Part shown: positions 48,140 to 60,600 of the stretch, in pieces
Layout: each line of letters opens with the position of its first letter
Position numbering within the stretch: the stretch's first letter is position 1
Origin: Asterias rubens
Taxonomy: Eukaryota; Echinodermata; Asteroidea; Forcipulatida; Asteriidae
Length of the DNA: 64,000 nucleotides
Reading direction: 5' to 3'
Assembly: GCF_902459465.1 (NCBI RefSeq)
Contig: NC_047082.1
Span: 7,977,407-8,041,406, forward strand
The notes under the pieces: model-generated
The model's database searches: none
Told to the model about the DNA's origin: nothing
What the model saw: the letters and a program-made list of their open reading frames with translations, nothing else
Program-made: the position numbers and the translations under genes

Positions 48140-49217
48140 TTAATACTTATCCCAATATTTGAAGAACTCGATTCTCTCTTGAATAAACGTTCTCAGACGA
48201 ATCGCTGCATAGGGATCAAGATTGGAGTAGAATTTCAATCCAGTTAGTAGTTCAACATCCTTGACTCTGGCAATATTGGTCTCCATATAGTCTGATGGAC
48301 TCTGGAGGGGATAATAATTTACAAATAAATTAGTCTCGGATGACATTGCAGTTCAAACAAACAGGCATGATATTCTCCCAACTTTAGTCTAATTTCCCCA
48401 AATTTGTTTTCCCTTGTAAAACTAGAAATACTCGCTAAAAACCTGAAATAACTTTAATATAATCTTTGTAAGATTTTATGAATGTTTTCTGTCTGTAATA
48501 ATAATGTAGTTGCTGATTTTTGTATTTTTGCGAGGCGCTTTGAGGCCTTACATCTGGCACTATGTAAATGTTTTATAAAACCCTACATCGTATGAACAAG
48601 TAGGTTAATCATTAAACTCAACCTTTTTCAAAGAACCAAACATCATGCCTGAACAAAGCAAAGTCATTTCATAGTTTTCACTGGTTCCCCATTCAATTTA
48701 GTGCTTAGCAGAAATTTGTCAAGCAGTACTTCCTGCTTAACAGCTTTATGAAATTGGGCCCAGTAAACCAGTTATTTTTTTCTCCAAAAGTGATAAAGAA
48801 TTGCATATGAATATGATCCCAGGGCAAAAACCTTCACATATTATTTCCTGCGTTGCACTGGTGGCAGAGGTGGGATAATTAACTCCCTCACATATTTCCT
48901 GCATTACACTACCGTTGACCCTGTAACTCTCTTACCTGACACGTCTGTATTCCATCTTTGTTATGAAGAATGAACGCCAATGGGTTGAGCTTGGAACAAT
49001 TTTTGTCGAGTGGTAAGCTGGGTGTGTCTGAACACATGGTGATCACGACGAAATAATGGGTAGGGATAAAGGTGTCCTGAAGCTTTAACCTTCATACAAA
49101 GAGAGAAAATTGAATTACTTGGAAGCCCCCTCCCAGACAGGACTTGGAATAATTTAAGCCAAGTATTATTATTATTACTAGTAGAAACACACATGGTATT
49201 ACCGCACACCAAATATA

Positions 49218-49257
<40 letters not shown>

Positions 49258-51633
49258 GCCAAAACGTTAAAAGTACAAAAATGTAAATACAAAGTAAGAA
49301 AGGTCAAACATCCAGGACAGTCAAAATTATTTGTTGGCCTGACTTTTCAACCCTAGCAGTGTTTTTCTCGAAGGCAAATTTTTTAATACGCACCCTTTTT
49401 GCATTAAGACTTCTATTGGATCTCTAAAACCATCAAAGTCGTAGTCAAAGATTGGCCCGGTTACAACGTTGATTCCATTGTAGCTATCGGCCCACTTAGG
49501 AAGATAAACATCCAGGTATCCACTCCAAATATCTAAACAGGTGGAAGTATAGAATTAAGACATACAGTCATGGTTCCCATATGCAATTCCCATTACAGAA
49601 AAATATACAGAGAATACAAAACGTAAAAAGATAATTTAACAATTACAGAATGGAAACAGTTTTTTAACACGGAATAGATAAAAACAAACTGAAAAAAAAA
49701 AATAAATAAATCTTTACCTTGGATAAAACCTGCAAACTGTGGAACCATGTTGGAAATGATGAGGCTGTCCATCTTGGCTTCCAGTGTCTCAGTCAATCCT
49801 GAAAAAAAAAAAAACTTTACAATTATAACAGGATCGTTCTCATAAAAAAATTGCATCGAATTCTACATTTTAAATTAAATGGTTTTAAAATGGAAAAAAT
49901 AAGGCAAACAAGACAACAAGATTAAAAATGAAAACATAACAATAATAATTTATTGGTTTTTACTAGTTTTTATTTGTTTAGCAAGTTTTTATGAAATTGG
50001 GCTCAGGGGAGTGTCCAACACCATCTTAACAAGCAACACCATCTTAATAAGCAACTAACACCATCTTAATAAGCAACTAACACCATCTTAATAAGCAACT
50101 AACACCATCTTAATAAGCAACTAACACCATCTTAATAAGCAACTAACACCATCTTAATAAGCAACTAACACCATCTTAATAAGCAACTATTTTGGGCTCA
50201 GGGGAGTGTCCAACACCATCTTAATAAGCACAACCATCTTAATAAGCAACTATTTTGGGCTCAGGGGAGTGTCCAACACCATCTTAATAAGCAACACCAT
50301 CTTAATAAGCAACTATTTTGTGATTTCCAACACCATCTTAATAAGCAACTATTTTGTGATTTGAATGACCACAAAATCCCACGGAACTGTTTTACACACT
50401 ACCTGGTGAGTAGGAGAAGCCCACAGTAATGTTAGCAAAGTCCTCATCAGTCACGTTGTAGTCCGAGCATTTTGGTGTAATGTCCGCTCCAACACGAACA
50501 TCTGGTCTTATAGCGCAATTGACGTCTGGGGAAGTACCTCTCAACTGTTTTAGACAACGATGCAAATTAAGTTCAAGAAGCCAAGAACATTTTTGAAGGT
50601 TTTCTTGGGGAAACAAAGTTGACAAATGTTTCCGGGGACTCTTTGGTTATGGGTGGCCGAGGGGTTGCAATTTGCCCAAAATTGTACACAGATAAAACAA
50701 TATTTAATACCAAGTAAAATGTTTGCCTTCTCTGTTCATTTTTTTCTTCTTCTTGCTGTGCCTGAATTTGACCCACTGTTTTGCCTGAATTTGAGAGGGA
50801 GGTTGCCCCCCCCCCACCTAATTGTGTGGCATGCCTTTGATCACACGTGACTGCAGCATTCGCAAAGGAACAACAATCCTCACAAATTGTTTCTCATAGT
50901 CAAATGTTTTGGGGTAAAAAAAAACATTCAAAAACCACATTACTTCGACGGGAATTCTTTCTCTAAATAGTTTTAACGATCACCAGCTGCAGTTCTTTTC
51001 ACCAAGTAATTTTTTATGGCCAGCAATGTTGTTAAGTTATTTACCAAATAGTTAAGACCCTACCTTTAAAGTGGGCATTACTTACTTGCTTCTTATCGAT
51101 GGTGAAAGTGGTGTACAATGGCATCTTCAGTTGATGACTGTAACCCGTTATGTAGTCTTGCTGGAACAACTCACAAAACTCTGTCTTAAAGGAGACTTCA
51201 GGCATCCCAAACATTGCGTGCTTAGATTTTAAGGCCAACTCTAGATTGGAGTACAAAGATGGAGGAAAATAATATTTAAAAAAAACCATAAATGTCAGAG
51301 CCTCAGGTTGGTGAGTGGTATCTTTCCTCACCGTCTACCTCTAGGGTCCTGATTCAAATCACGCCGGGGGCACAATGTGGATTGGGTTTTTACAGTCCCT
51401 ACCTGACTGTGTGTGTTTCCTGGAATATTTCATCTAAAAATGAAACTTCTTTCATTATTTTCTGTCCATTTGGGATATTGGCTAGTACCGTGATTAAGTT
51501 CGCTTTTCTGAGAGTCCTTGGCCACACAACCAGAACAAATTTTTTGAAATATATAAATAATATAAAACTCACTTGCATCATCGGACAAGTTCAGCTGCTC
51601 ATCAAACTCTTGGATTGTTTTGTTGGTTTCATT
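48140..51633 (-). CDS. ENPP nuclease-like C-terminal domain exons
   Basis: Seven exons encode NETNKTIQEFDEQLNLSDDA, MPLYTTFTIDKKQ, ITPKCSDYNVTDEDFANITV, MDSLIISNMVPQFAGFIQ, a calcium-loop-like FDYDFDGFRDP, IPTHYFVVITMCSDTPSLPL, and RVKDVELLTGLKFYSNLDPY ending KYWDKY. This is the nuclease-like domain of ENPP1-3; as in all members it lacks an active-site HNH. The junction between 49532-49394 and 48936-49089 is ambiguous. Confidence 0.85.
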
Positions 51634-54600
51634 CTATATTGAAACATAATTGAACTCACATGTCAAATAAATCAGAAGATGTAAAAGACTGATTAAAAGA
51701 AACTGCTGCTAAAATATAGGATTGGAACTGCCTCTAGCTACCGGGCAATCTCTGTGGTCTAGTTGGTATGACACTGCTCTAGAATTGCAAAGGTAGTGGG
51801 TTTGAATCCCACCCGAGTATTATGCCTGTATTTTTGTTTTAACAGAACTCGTGTATACAGTGCTAACACATATTGGTGTATGGGTAAAACCAAAGTTAAT
51901 ATTCTTTATCCCAGATGCGAACTCAATATCTATTAATTATAAAGGAAAGTAAGTAACGACTCTCTTACCGAGACCATATCCTGACAAACACACAGCGAGC
52001 TATCGTCAAGCAGTCTATCCGAATACTCCTGCTCAGACCCGGGGTATGGACAAGAGAGGGCTTCAGAATAATTAGCCTTATTGGACGGAGGAAGCGGAGG
52101 TGGGTTCTCAAGAATATGATGAAGACTTCCATATTCACCATCATTTGTTGGTGGGCTCAGTCCTAAGATGTCTATAAGAAAATGAAGAAAAAATAACTAT
52201 TAACATGAAAGACGTTTTCATTTTTATTTTGTTTACTAATGGTCAAGGACCATAATGTTGAATTCCTACTTTTGTATAGCTTGCATTTTGTTGGCTCAGG
52301 ACTCCATACAAGGTTTGCAGTGCTGCTTGTATGGATTTCATCAAATTACTTTTGCACATTTTGGAGCTCCTGGTAAATGGAGTTTATTGGTCAAGTAGAG
52401 TGGTCTTCAAAGAAAAAACATTTACTTTTATTTTTAATATGAATACGAAATTGCAATTAACAACACTGAGACAACAGTTTTATATTTTTGCTTCCATTTG
52501 TTCGTTAGTTATAACTCACCACACATGAGACTAAAGAGTTCCACATTTTGGAAAGGTTCTATAGCCAGATTCTCCTTGAACACTGGACCATACGCAAGAA
52601 ACAGACTCTGAAATCAACAAAAAAGACACACAATGATAATAGCACCTGTTGCTTTAATTAACTAAGGAACCTAAATGATGGCTACAGTTTGAAGTAATAC
52701 TTCACTCAAAAGTTTAAAACCAAGACAAGCTCATGACAATTTGTTTTTGTAATGCTTTCTTTCATAATTGTGGGTTGGGCAAAGATAAATGAACATGGGT
52801 TTCTTTAAACTGAGTAATCTTAAGTTACGTATTTAATCAAGTTCTGAAGTTGAACGTACCTGCATTTTGACAGCCAAATTGTCATACCCGTGTCCAGCAC
52901 CGTTACAGGCAGTTGTAAAATTGCTATCAGATCAAAGAAAACGAACGGACATTATTTACAAATTGGAAAAAACATTCTTTTGAAGCAAGACACTTTTCTA
53001 TAGTTGCTTTGTCCTTTGGATATAACATCCCATAGGTCCCGTGTGCTAGAATCGGTAGTGTGTGTTAAAGAATCTAGAACACTGATCGTGGTCGAGTTAA
53101 ACCCAGTTTGTCTAGTTCATAGCAAGCAACCTTGTGTACACAGGTTTCCTCAGGCTTGGGAGCTGCAGTGGTTAAGATTAGTTGTAAAGCTTCCTTTGAT
53201 TCATTACCAGAAATATAACAATATAATATTATTAATAATAATAGTAACATAACAATAACCAATTTGCAAAGGTTAAACCATATTTTGTAAAGGGTAACCT
53301 AAATGAAAAATTGTTTTTGTTAAAGCTGTATTTTTTTCTTCAAATAGACAAAACCTGTTGTTTTTAGAAAAGTGAATTATACTTTAGTATCTTACTTGCT
53401 GATTGTATAGCCTTGCTCTACAGGTATAAGAATATCCTCAATCCGTCTGTTATTCATGTAGTGAAATCTCTTAGGCATGTCTTGCTTCACGTATGGAATA
53501 GCTGCAGGATCACGGCACTATCAAATACAAAGTCAACTTACATTAGGAGTCTTATTTTTAGTAGTTCTGCAGTTTGCATGTATTTCATCAAATTGATGAA
53601 CGAGTTGGTTTTGGTCTCATAGGTGAGAATAGGTGTGAATTGTCCCCTTGCACACACGTCACACACGGCGACTGTGCCACGCTCACCATTTTGGTGGGCA
53701 ATAGGTTAACGTGTAAACACCGCATCGCCTAAAAGGTGCACTTCACTGAACAATGCACAGTGACATTGCCCACCAAAAGGGTGCATCGAAGATTATTCTG
53801 ATGATGACGTCAGGTGAAGTGGGTCAATAGAGAACATAGAGAAAGGAATTGAGGTCCTTTCTCTATAATGAGACATTCTCAAGCAAAAAGCTGGAATAAC
53901 CTTTTCATTGTTTAGGAGATTTACAAAGAGTGATATATAAAATTAATTACATATAAATAAATAAAAGTCCTATAAAACCAAATAACAATAAACCCAATTG
54001 ATTTATTCTGAAATATTATATAAAAAAAGTCCATACCTTTAAACGGTCAACTACCTCTCTTGGCTCCTTTAGGGCAGCTGATAATAAATAAAAGAACTTA
54101 TGTAATAAAGTAATTTATGTAATAAATAATTTATGTAATAAATAATTTATGTAATAAAGTAATTTATGTAATAAAGTAATTTATGTAATTATGTAATTTT
54201 AATCTTCTTATGTAATTTAAACTAATAAATTTATTTATAAGTTTAAATAAGCTGCTATAAGCCTATAGGCCTAGTATAGTAAAGTAAATACAATATAAGG
54301 GTATTAATGAGAACATCCTATAGGCCTACTCTGACTTTTGAACAACTAGCCGTAGCCATAACCATAGGTCATAGCCGTAGCTGCAAATTTAGTTATGATC
54401 CCAGATCAACACTATTCTTACCTGTAGGCTTAGATGTGTATCTCATCATGGTGCCTGATGTGTAATCACTGTCATAATCAGTGAAATCAAAATCAAATTT
54501 ACCATTGGGCTGAAAATACATCAAAGAAACACACCAAGACATTAACGCTTCTTCACTTCAAATCTTGTTTACATCACCACATTACTTCGAAGTGAGATGT

Positions 54601-57600
54601 TTCTCAAAATGCTTTATACTATCGAAAGCTGATGTAGGCTTCTAACCAAAGTTTGCATTTTAAGTTTAAAAAAAAACACCCTCAATTTATCCAAATCTGG
54701 TGAGAATACTAGTCTTTGACAATTACCATTTAGTGCCTTTAAGATAAAGATGTGAACTTACATCACCCAATATAATTGCAGCATCTTCACAGCTTCTGTT
54801 AGCCATCCCATGATCAGCAAGAATGATGATACTAGCGCATTCATGCATGTCCACTGCCAACAAGGCGTCCATGAGATCACCAATGTAACCATCCACCTTC
54901 TCAAGGGCTTTGTTTTGCTGAAAGAAACCCAAAGTAATTGTGTTTAGACTGCAGGACTTACAATCATGAAGGTTGGGGTTCCAATCCCTCAAGCTAACTG
55001 GTGATTTCACAATAACTAGAATAAGAAAACACAATCTTCAATTCCATAAAATTCGTCACACAACCAAAATCTACGGCAGCAGTTTTTTTCCGGCCACCAT
55101 CAAGGACTGGATAGCAACTCATTAGACATCTTCAAAGACATCCTCACTAAGCACTTCAAAAATTAAGCCATGCATCCCATCCACACATTGCACAAAGCTG
55201 GTGTGATGTGTCTTTAGACATTTTTTTTTGCCAGCTTAACTTTACAGATACAGAAGTCAGTGCCAACAGTGCTTACACACATCAGTGTATACGGGTAAAA
55301 CCAAAATAAATAGAGGAAGTATTGTTGTCAAGTTACTGAATCACAATTTCTTGATTTGTGCTATTCCTAATCATAGATGTTGAATGAATGTGTGAATGTG
55401 AGAGATTGGCTGTTGCCTGCTTGGCACTTCCCTTGTGTGGGTTTGCCAATTTCCTTTGTTGAATCATTCAATGTTAGAAAGGTGTACCAAGCTCTAGTGC
55501 TTCTGATTAGCAGAGTGTGGGTTCTGATAAAACTTCCACCATGCTAAGTTTCAAATCCTACTTATATCCTACCTCGTCAGAATCAGGTCCATATTGATGC
55601 CCCGTCTTATCAGGTTCATCAAAGTACAGAGTTATCAAATCAGGTCTGTAATACACATAAGAACAAAAGTATCAACAATTAGGGGTGAGAATCACTGCTG
55701 GCAAAAAAGTATAAACTGTGATCCAGATATTAGGAGGAATATTGAAATAATAGCATGTCCACCTTTAAATGCAGTGGACACTATTGGTAATTACTCAAAA
55801 TAATTATTAGCATAAAACCTTTCTTGGAGACAAGTAATGGGGAGAGGTTGGTGGTATAAAACATTGTGAGAAACCGCTCCCTCTGAAGTGCCATAGTTTT
55901 GGAGAAAGAAGTAATTTTCCACGAATTTGATTTAGAGACCTCACGTTTAAAACTTGAGGTCTCGAAATCAACCATCTAAACGCACACAACTTCGTGTGAC
56001 AAGGGTGTTTTCTTCTTTCATTATTATCTCGTATGTTTGATGACCGATTGAGCTCAAATTTTCACAGGTTTGTTATTTTATGCATATGTTGAGATACACC
56101 AACTGTGAAGGCTAGTCTTTGACAATTACCAATAGTGTCCACTGCCTTTAATACCCCCGTTGGAGTTATAGATTCAACAGTATTCAAAGCACTAGAGAAG
56201 TAAATCAAAAAGTCAGACTTTGAGTCAATTTGGAGAAAAAACACAGAATATTTTTGTTTATTTGACAGACTTTTAAAAGTCTGAATTCAAATAAATGTTA
56301 CAAATTTCTCATCCCTACTTAACAGAAGGTTTGCACCAAGATATTTGGTCCTAGGAAGTAGTCGGCAAATTTTATTGACTACAAGGACCGGCCTACATGT
56401 ACATGGCCAAATAGCATAGAGCTGATCAAGCACAAAATTCTGCTTAAGCAAAATAATCCATGCTTAGTAAAATCAGAATACCGGCCAGTAAGATGTGTAA
56501 AATAAGCGAGCTATTTTTGTGCTTAACCCAAATTGTTTGCTTAAGCAGCTCTATGAAATTGGCCAATGGTCATGTGGTATATGCTATAATAGACTTTTCA
56601 GATTATTTAATCACAATGGTTTTTTGGGTTTTTTTTGCAAGAGTAAAAGAAAAGGCGGAAATCAGACTAAAGTAAGAAGAATTTCATGCCTGGTTTATAG
56701 AGGATTGTTGAATTAGTAGTTATAAAAACCTTTTGGAACTCACCTCTTTCCAGTTGGCAGTTGTAACCAACCACGAATTGTATCAATTTTTTGTTCTGCT
56801 GTAGTATCTCTATAGGAAAATAAATGTAGTTATTATTTCTTGCTGAAAAATAAATCTTTTTTCTTGGTAAAATTTCTTCCAAGGCATTTTTACATTTTAA
56901 TATTTTACACTTTAATATTTTATATGTTGCTGTACAATAGGATTGTAAATTTCATGTATTTTTATGTACTTGACGAATAAACCATTCAATTCAATTCAAT
57001 TCAATTCAATTCAATTCAATTCAGTTCAATTTATTTACCAATATGTTTTTGGATATTACATTTTGTTCAAAGTCTGCAGTTTAGAATAAAACAGATTGGA
57101 CAACAAAAGTTTCTAAAAAGGTCATTCACTCAAACTTTTCAGTTTTCCAAAAAGGTCAACAAAGAATAGTTAAAAAGCTCTAAAATTAGTCTGACCCCTT
57201 TGGGTATAGTGAGAATTAGCAGTCATTACCATTGTTGTGCTCAGGAACAAGACAAAGAAGGCAGCAGCATGGGAGACATGGTTTGCTAATAAAAAACATT
57301 TCTGTGTTTGACAGTTTGACGTTGTTACTCACCCGTTGTATTGAAAATAATAGTTTGGTCGCATATCTGTAAATGTAAAATACAAATCTTGAAATTAAAA
57401 ATGACCAGAGTTACATTTTATAAGCTTTTATATGATAAATTCCATGTTTCTAAAAGTACTTTCTATTTACGCGCAGACAATGTTGTGTGTGTTTTCACTC
57501 ACATTAGATTAACTTACACTCCAATAGTAAGTGGCATAACAAGAGTGCTCAAAGGGGGTTCGTTTTAGAAAAATAATGATAATAAGAACCAGATTTGTAT

Positions 57601-60600
57601 AGCGCCATTTCATCTAGGTCATGGCGCCCAGCAACAACACGCAATGAAAAACAAATACAATTAAAGAGTAACTGGAAACAGGTGAGTTTTTAAGTGGTTT
57701 TTGAATGACGAAACAGTGTCCAGTGATCTGATGTGAGATGGTATACTGTTCCACAGTTTCGGACCAGCAGTTGTGAAGGCTTTGTCCGTGTTTGTGTTTG
57801 TGTCCGTGCAAATGGAAACTACAGTTTAATTGGCCAGAAGTGCCCCTTAGAAAAAATCCCTAAACCTTGGCCCTAGTTTGGGAGGAGGCCCTTACCCTGT
57901 ACATCTACATCAGATCCAACCCAGAAGTAACATCCAGTCCGTAGCCCTTGCTTCATGGCTGTATTCCAAATCTAATAGAAACACTTTTATAAGTAATCCT
58001 TTTTTATAAAACACTTTTTTAAAAACAGTTTTCTAAGTAAGATTTGAAACTTTGCATGATGTGAGTATAATAAAATGAGGTTTGCAGTAGCACCATGTGT
58101 AAAACTATTCAGAGCATTGACTCTGATTTATCACGATATCAACCTCTTCCCTTGCAGGCCATTTATACCCCTTGGCAATGAGAAGCAATGATAGGGTGCG
58201 TTCCTTTAGCTTCCCTGGGTCGACCCCGCAGTGCTCACTCGGGTGAGCCCCTGACAAGAGCTAATCGAACGATAACACTCTCCCTCTCGTGGTGGCGGTA
58301 GCACCTCAGGTCACCCCCAAGTGACCCACTCCACAAGCAGGGCACTGGGGGCTTACCCAGGTGAGCCCGTCAAAGCTATTCGAACGTACCGGGGCAGACC
58401 GGGTCGACCCAGGGAAGCTAAACGAACGCACCCATAGTAAAGTATCTTGCTCAAGGACACAAGTGTGATGTCCAGGATTCGAACCAACATTCCGATGACT
58501 AAAACAACCAGAACTTGATGCGCTAGACCACTCGGCTGTCACGCAAGTTTACAAAGCTTCATAGGGCAAGCTGCCCTCGGGCATTTTATTGTACCTTCGC
58601 ACATTTTTGCCAAACTGGTAATTGACCCGATCTTGTAAGTAATAAAAGCAGTTGAAGCTGCGCCAAAAGAAATGTTTTTGCTATTAAATTATTCTTTGGG
58701 TATTTTTTTTTTTTTTTACCCATACACCGATGTGTGTTAGCACTGTATACTCAGTACTTTCCCGAGTTCTATGAAAAAATATCACAGGTACGTTACTCGG
58801 GTGGGATTCGAACCCACGACCCTTGCAATTCTAGAGCAGTGTCTTTGGGTGTCGTCTGAGAATCATACTCACCGGTTCTCCCCAGTACCAGTCGTTTTTA
58901 TACTTCTCTTCAGTGCTCAAATAATACCATTTCTCTAACACCGGGTCATACATGGCGTTACTTATCAGACCATTGTGTTCAGGAAACAAACCCTTTGTTC
59001 AAAAACGAAATAAAAATGGTGAATATTTTGTTGCCAAAAAGGAATTGATAACAATTAATGTAGCATTTCTAAAAAATACCACAAAAATATGATGACAAAT
59101 ATTTGTTAAAAATAATAAGAACAATAAATAGAAAAAAGAAATGCATATGCCAAGCGGAATTAAATAATTGTTTTGTACCTGCTAAAATACAATTTTACCA
59201 AATTTGCTAGGCAATATTTTCTGCTTAAAAGCAGCTATATGAAATTAGGTTCTTAGCCCTACTTCATAGCGCTGCTTAAGCAGACACTTTTGCTTAAGAA
59301 TGTTGTGCTTAGTGAAAGATAGCAGGATACCAGTCAGAAATTGTGCATGTGAGATGGTATTTTTGCTGGTAACAATATTCTGGTAAGCATAATTTGGTCA
59401 GCTACTATTTGTGGTTTAGCAGCTCTATGAAATTTGGCCCTGGTCTACATGGAAAGCCTTTAATAAAGTGATCAATAAAACTTCAGAACCCTACAATCTG
59501 AGAAAAGCGGATTACCGTAGCAATGGCATAGTGGTTTGAAAATGTTACTGTCGGGAACACTGGTAGCATGTAGGGTGTATGTACTCCACAGTCACCTGAG
59601 GTAAAAAAAAAAAAACATGCATCAGAGCGTGGGTTCGAATCCAACCTAAGTAACAACGTGGATTTTTTTCACAGAACTTGGGACAGTACCAAATAATACT
59701 CTTTATCTTAATGCAATGTTATTAAAAATTATTAACAACAGTTTTACTGAATTTTCTGATGAAAAAAAAAGAGGAAAACTGATACTTACTGAGTCTTTTT
59801 ATGTGAGGAGTAAATTCTCTATAGAGAAGATCTGCTCTGAATCCATCTAAAGAAACTAGTATCAATGGAGGTTTGTCAACACTGGAAAAGAAACAAAGAG
59901 TTAAAGAGAAACTGAGATATGGAAGAATAAAGAAGTCGTTTCTGTTTAGGTCTGCTCTGAAACCATCTATAAGGAAACTAGTATCAAGGGAGGTTTGTCA
60001 ACACTGAAAAAGAAAGAGTTTAAGCGAAACTGAGTTATGGAAGAATAAATAAAAGTGTTATTTTCTGTTGAAGAGGTCTCCTTGTTAAGGCAAATAAATG
60101 AAACCTTTTTGGTTGTTAAAATTGTTTGATTGTATCATTTATAAGTGTAGATGTATACAATAAATATAGGAAAATAATCCCTAAAAGGAATACACAATAC
60201 TTCACATATTCAAATTTGGGGGTAGAAAAACTGATATATTTATAGATAACCACAATTAGAATTGAAATGTTCCTCAAGATGCTTTATAATATCGAAAGCT
60301 GCTGTAGGCTTCTAACCAAATGTTGCTATTGCCATTTATTTTTAATTTATTTTTTTTTCTTAATATATATTTATCATTTTCTATTGGTTTTTAATTTTCT
60401 GCTTTTATTATTGCTTTGTGTACTATATTATGTTAAATCTATATTAATTTTATTGTGTACCCCAGATGTGGGGCAACAGATCTACGGATCATAGTATGTA
60501 TTTGCTTTTGTTGTCCCTTGCCCATCTTGGGGTATAATGTTGTCCATGTATTTTGTTTTGTACTGTTATGGCGAATAAAATAATAATAATAATAATAATT

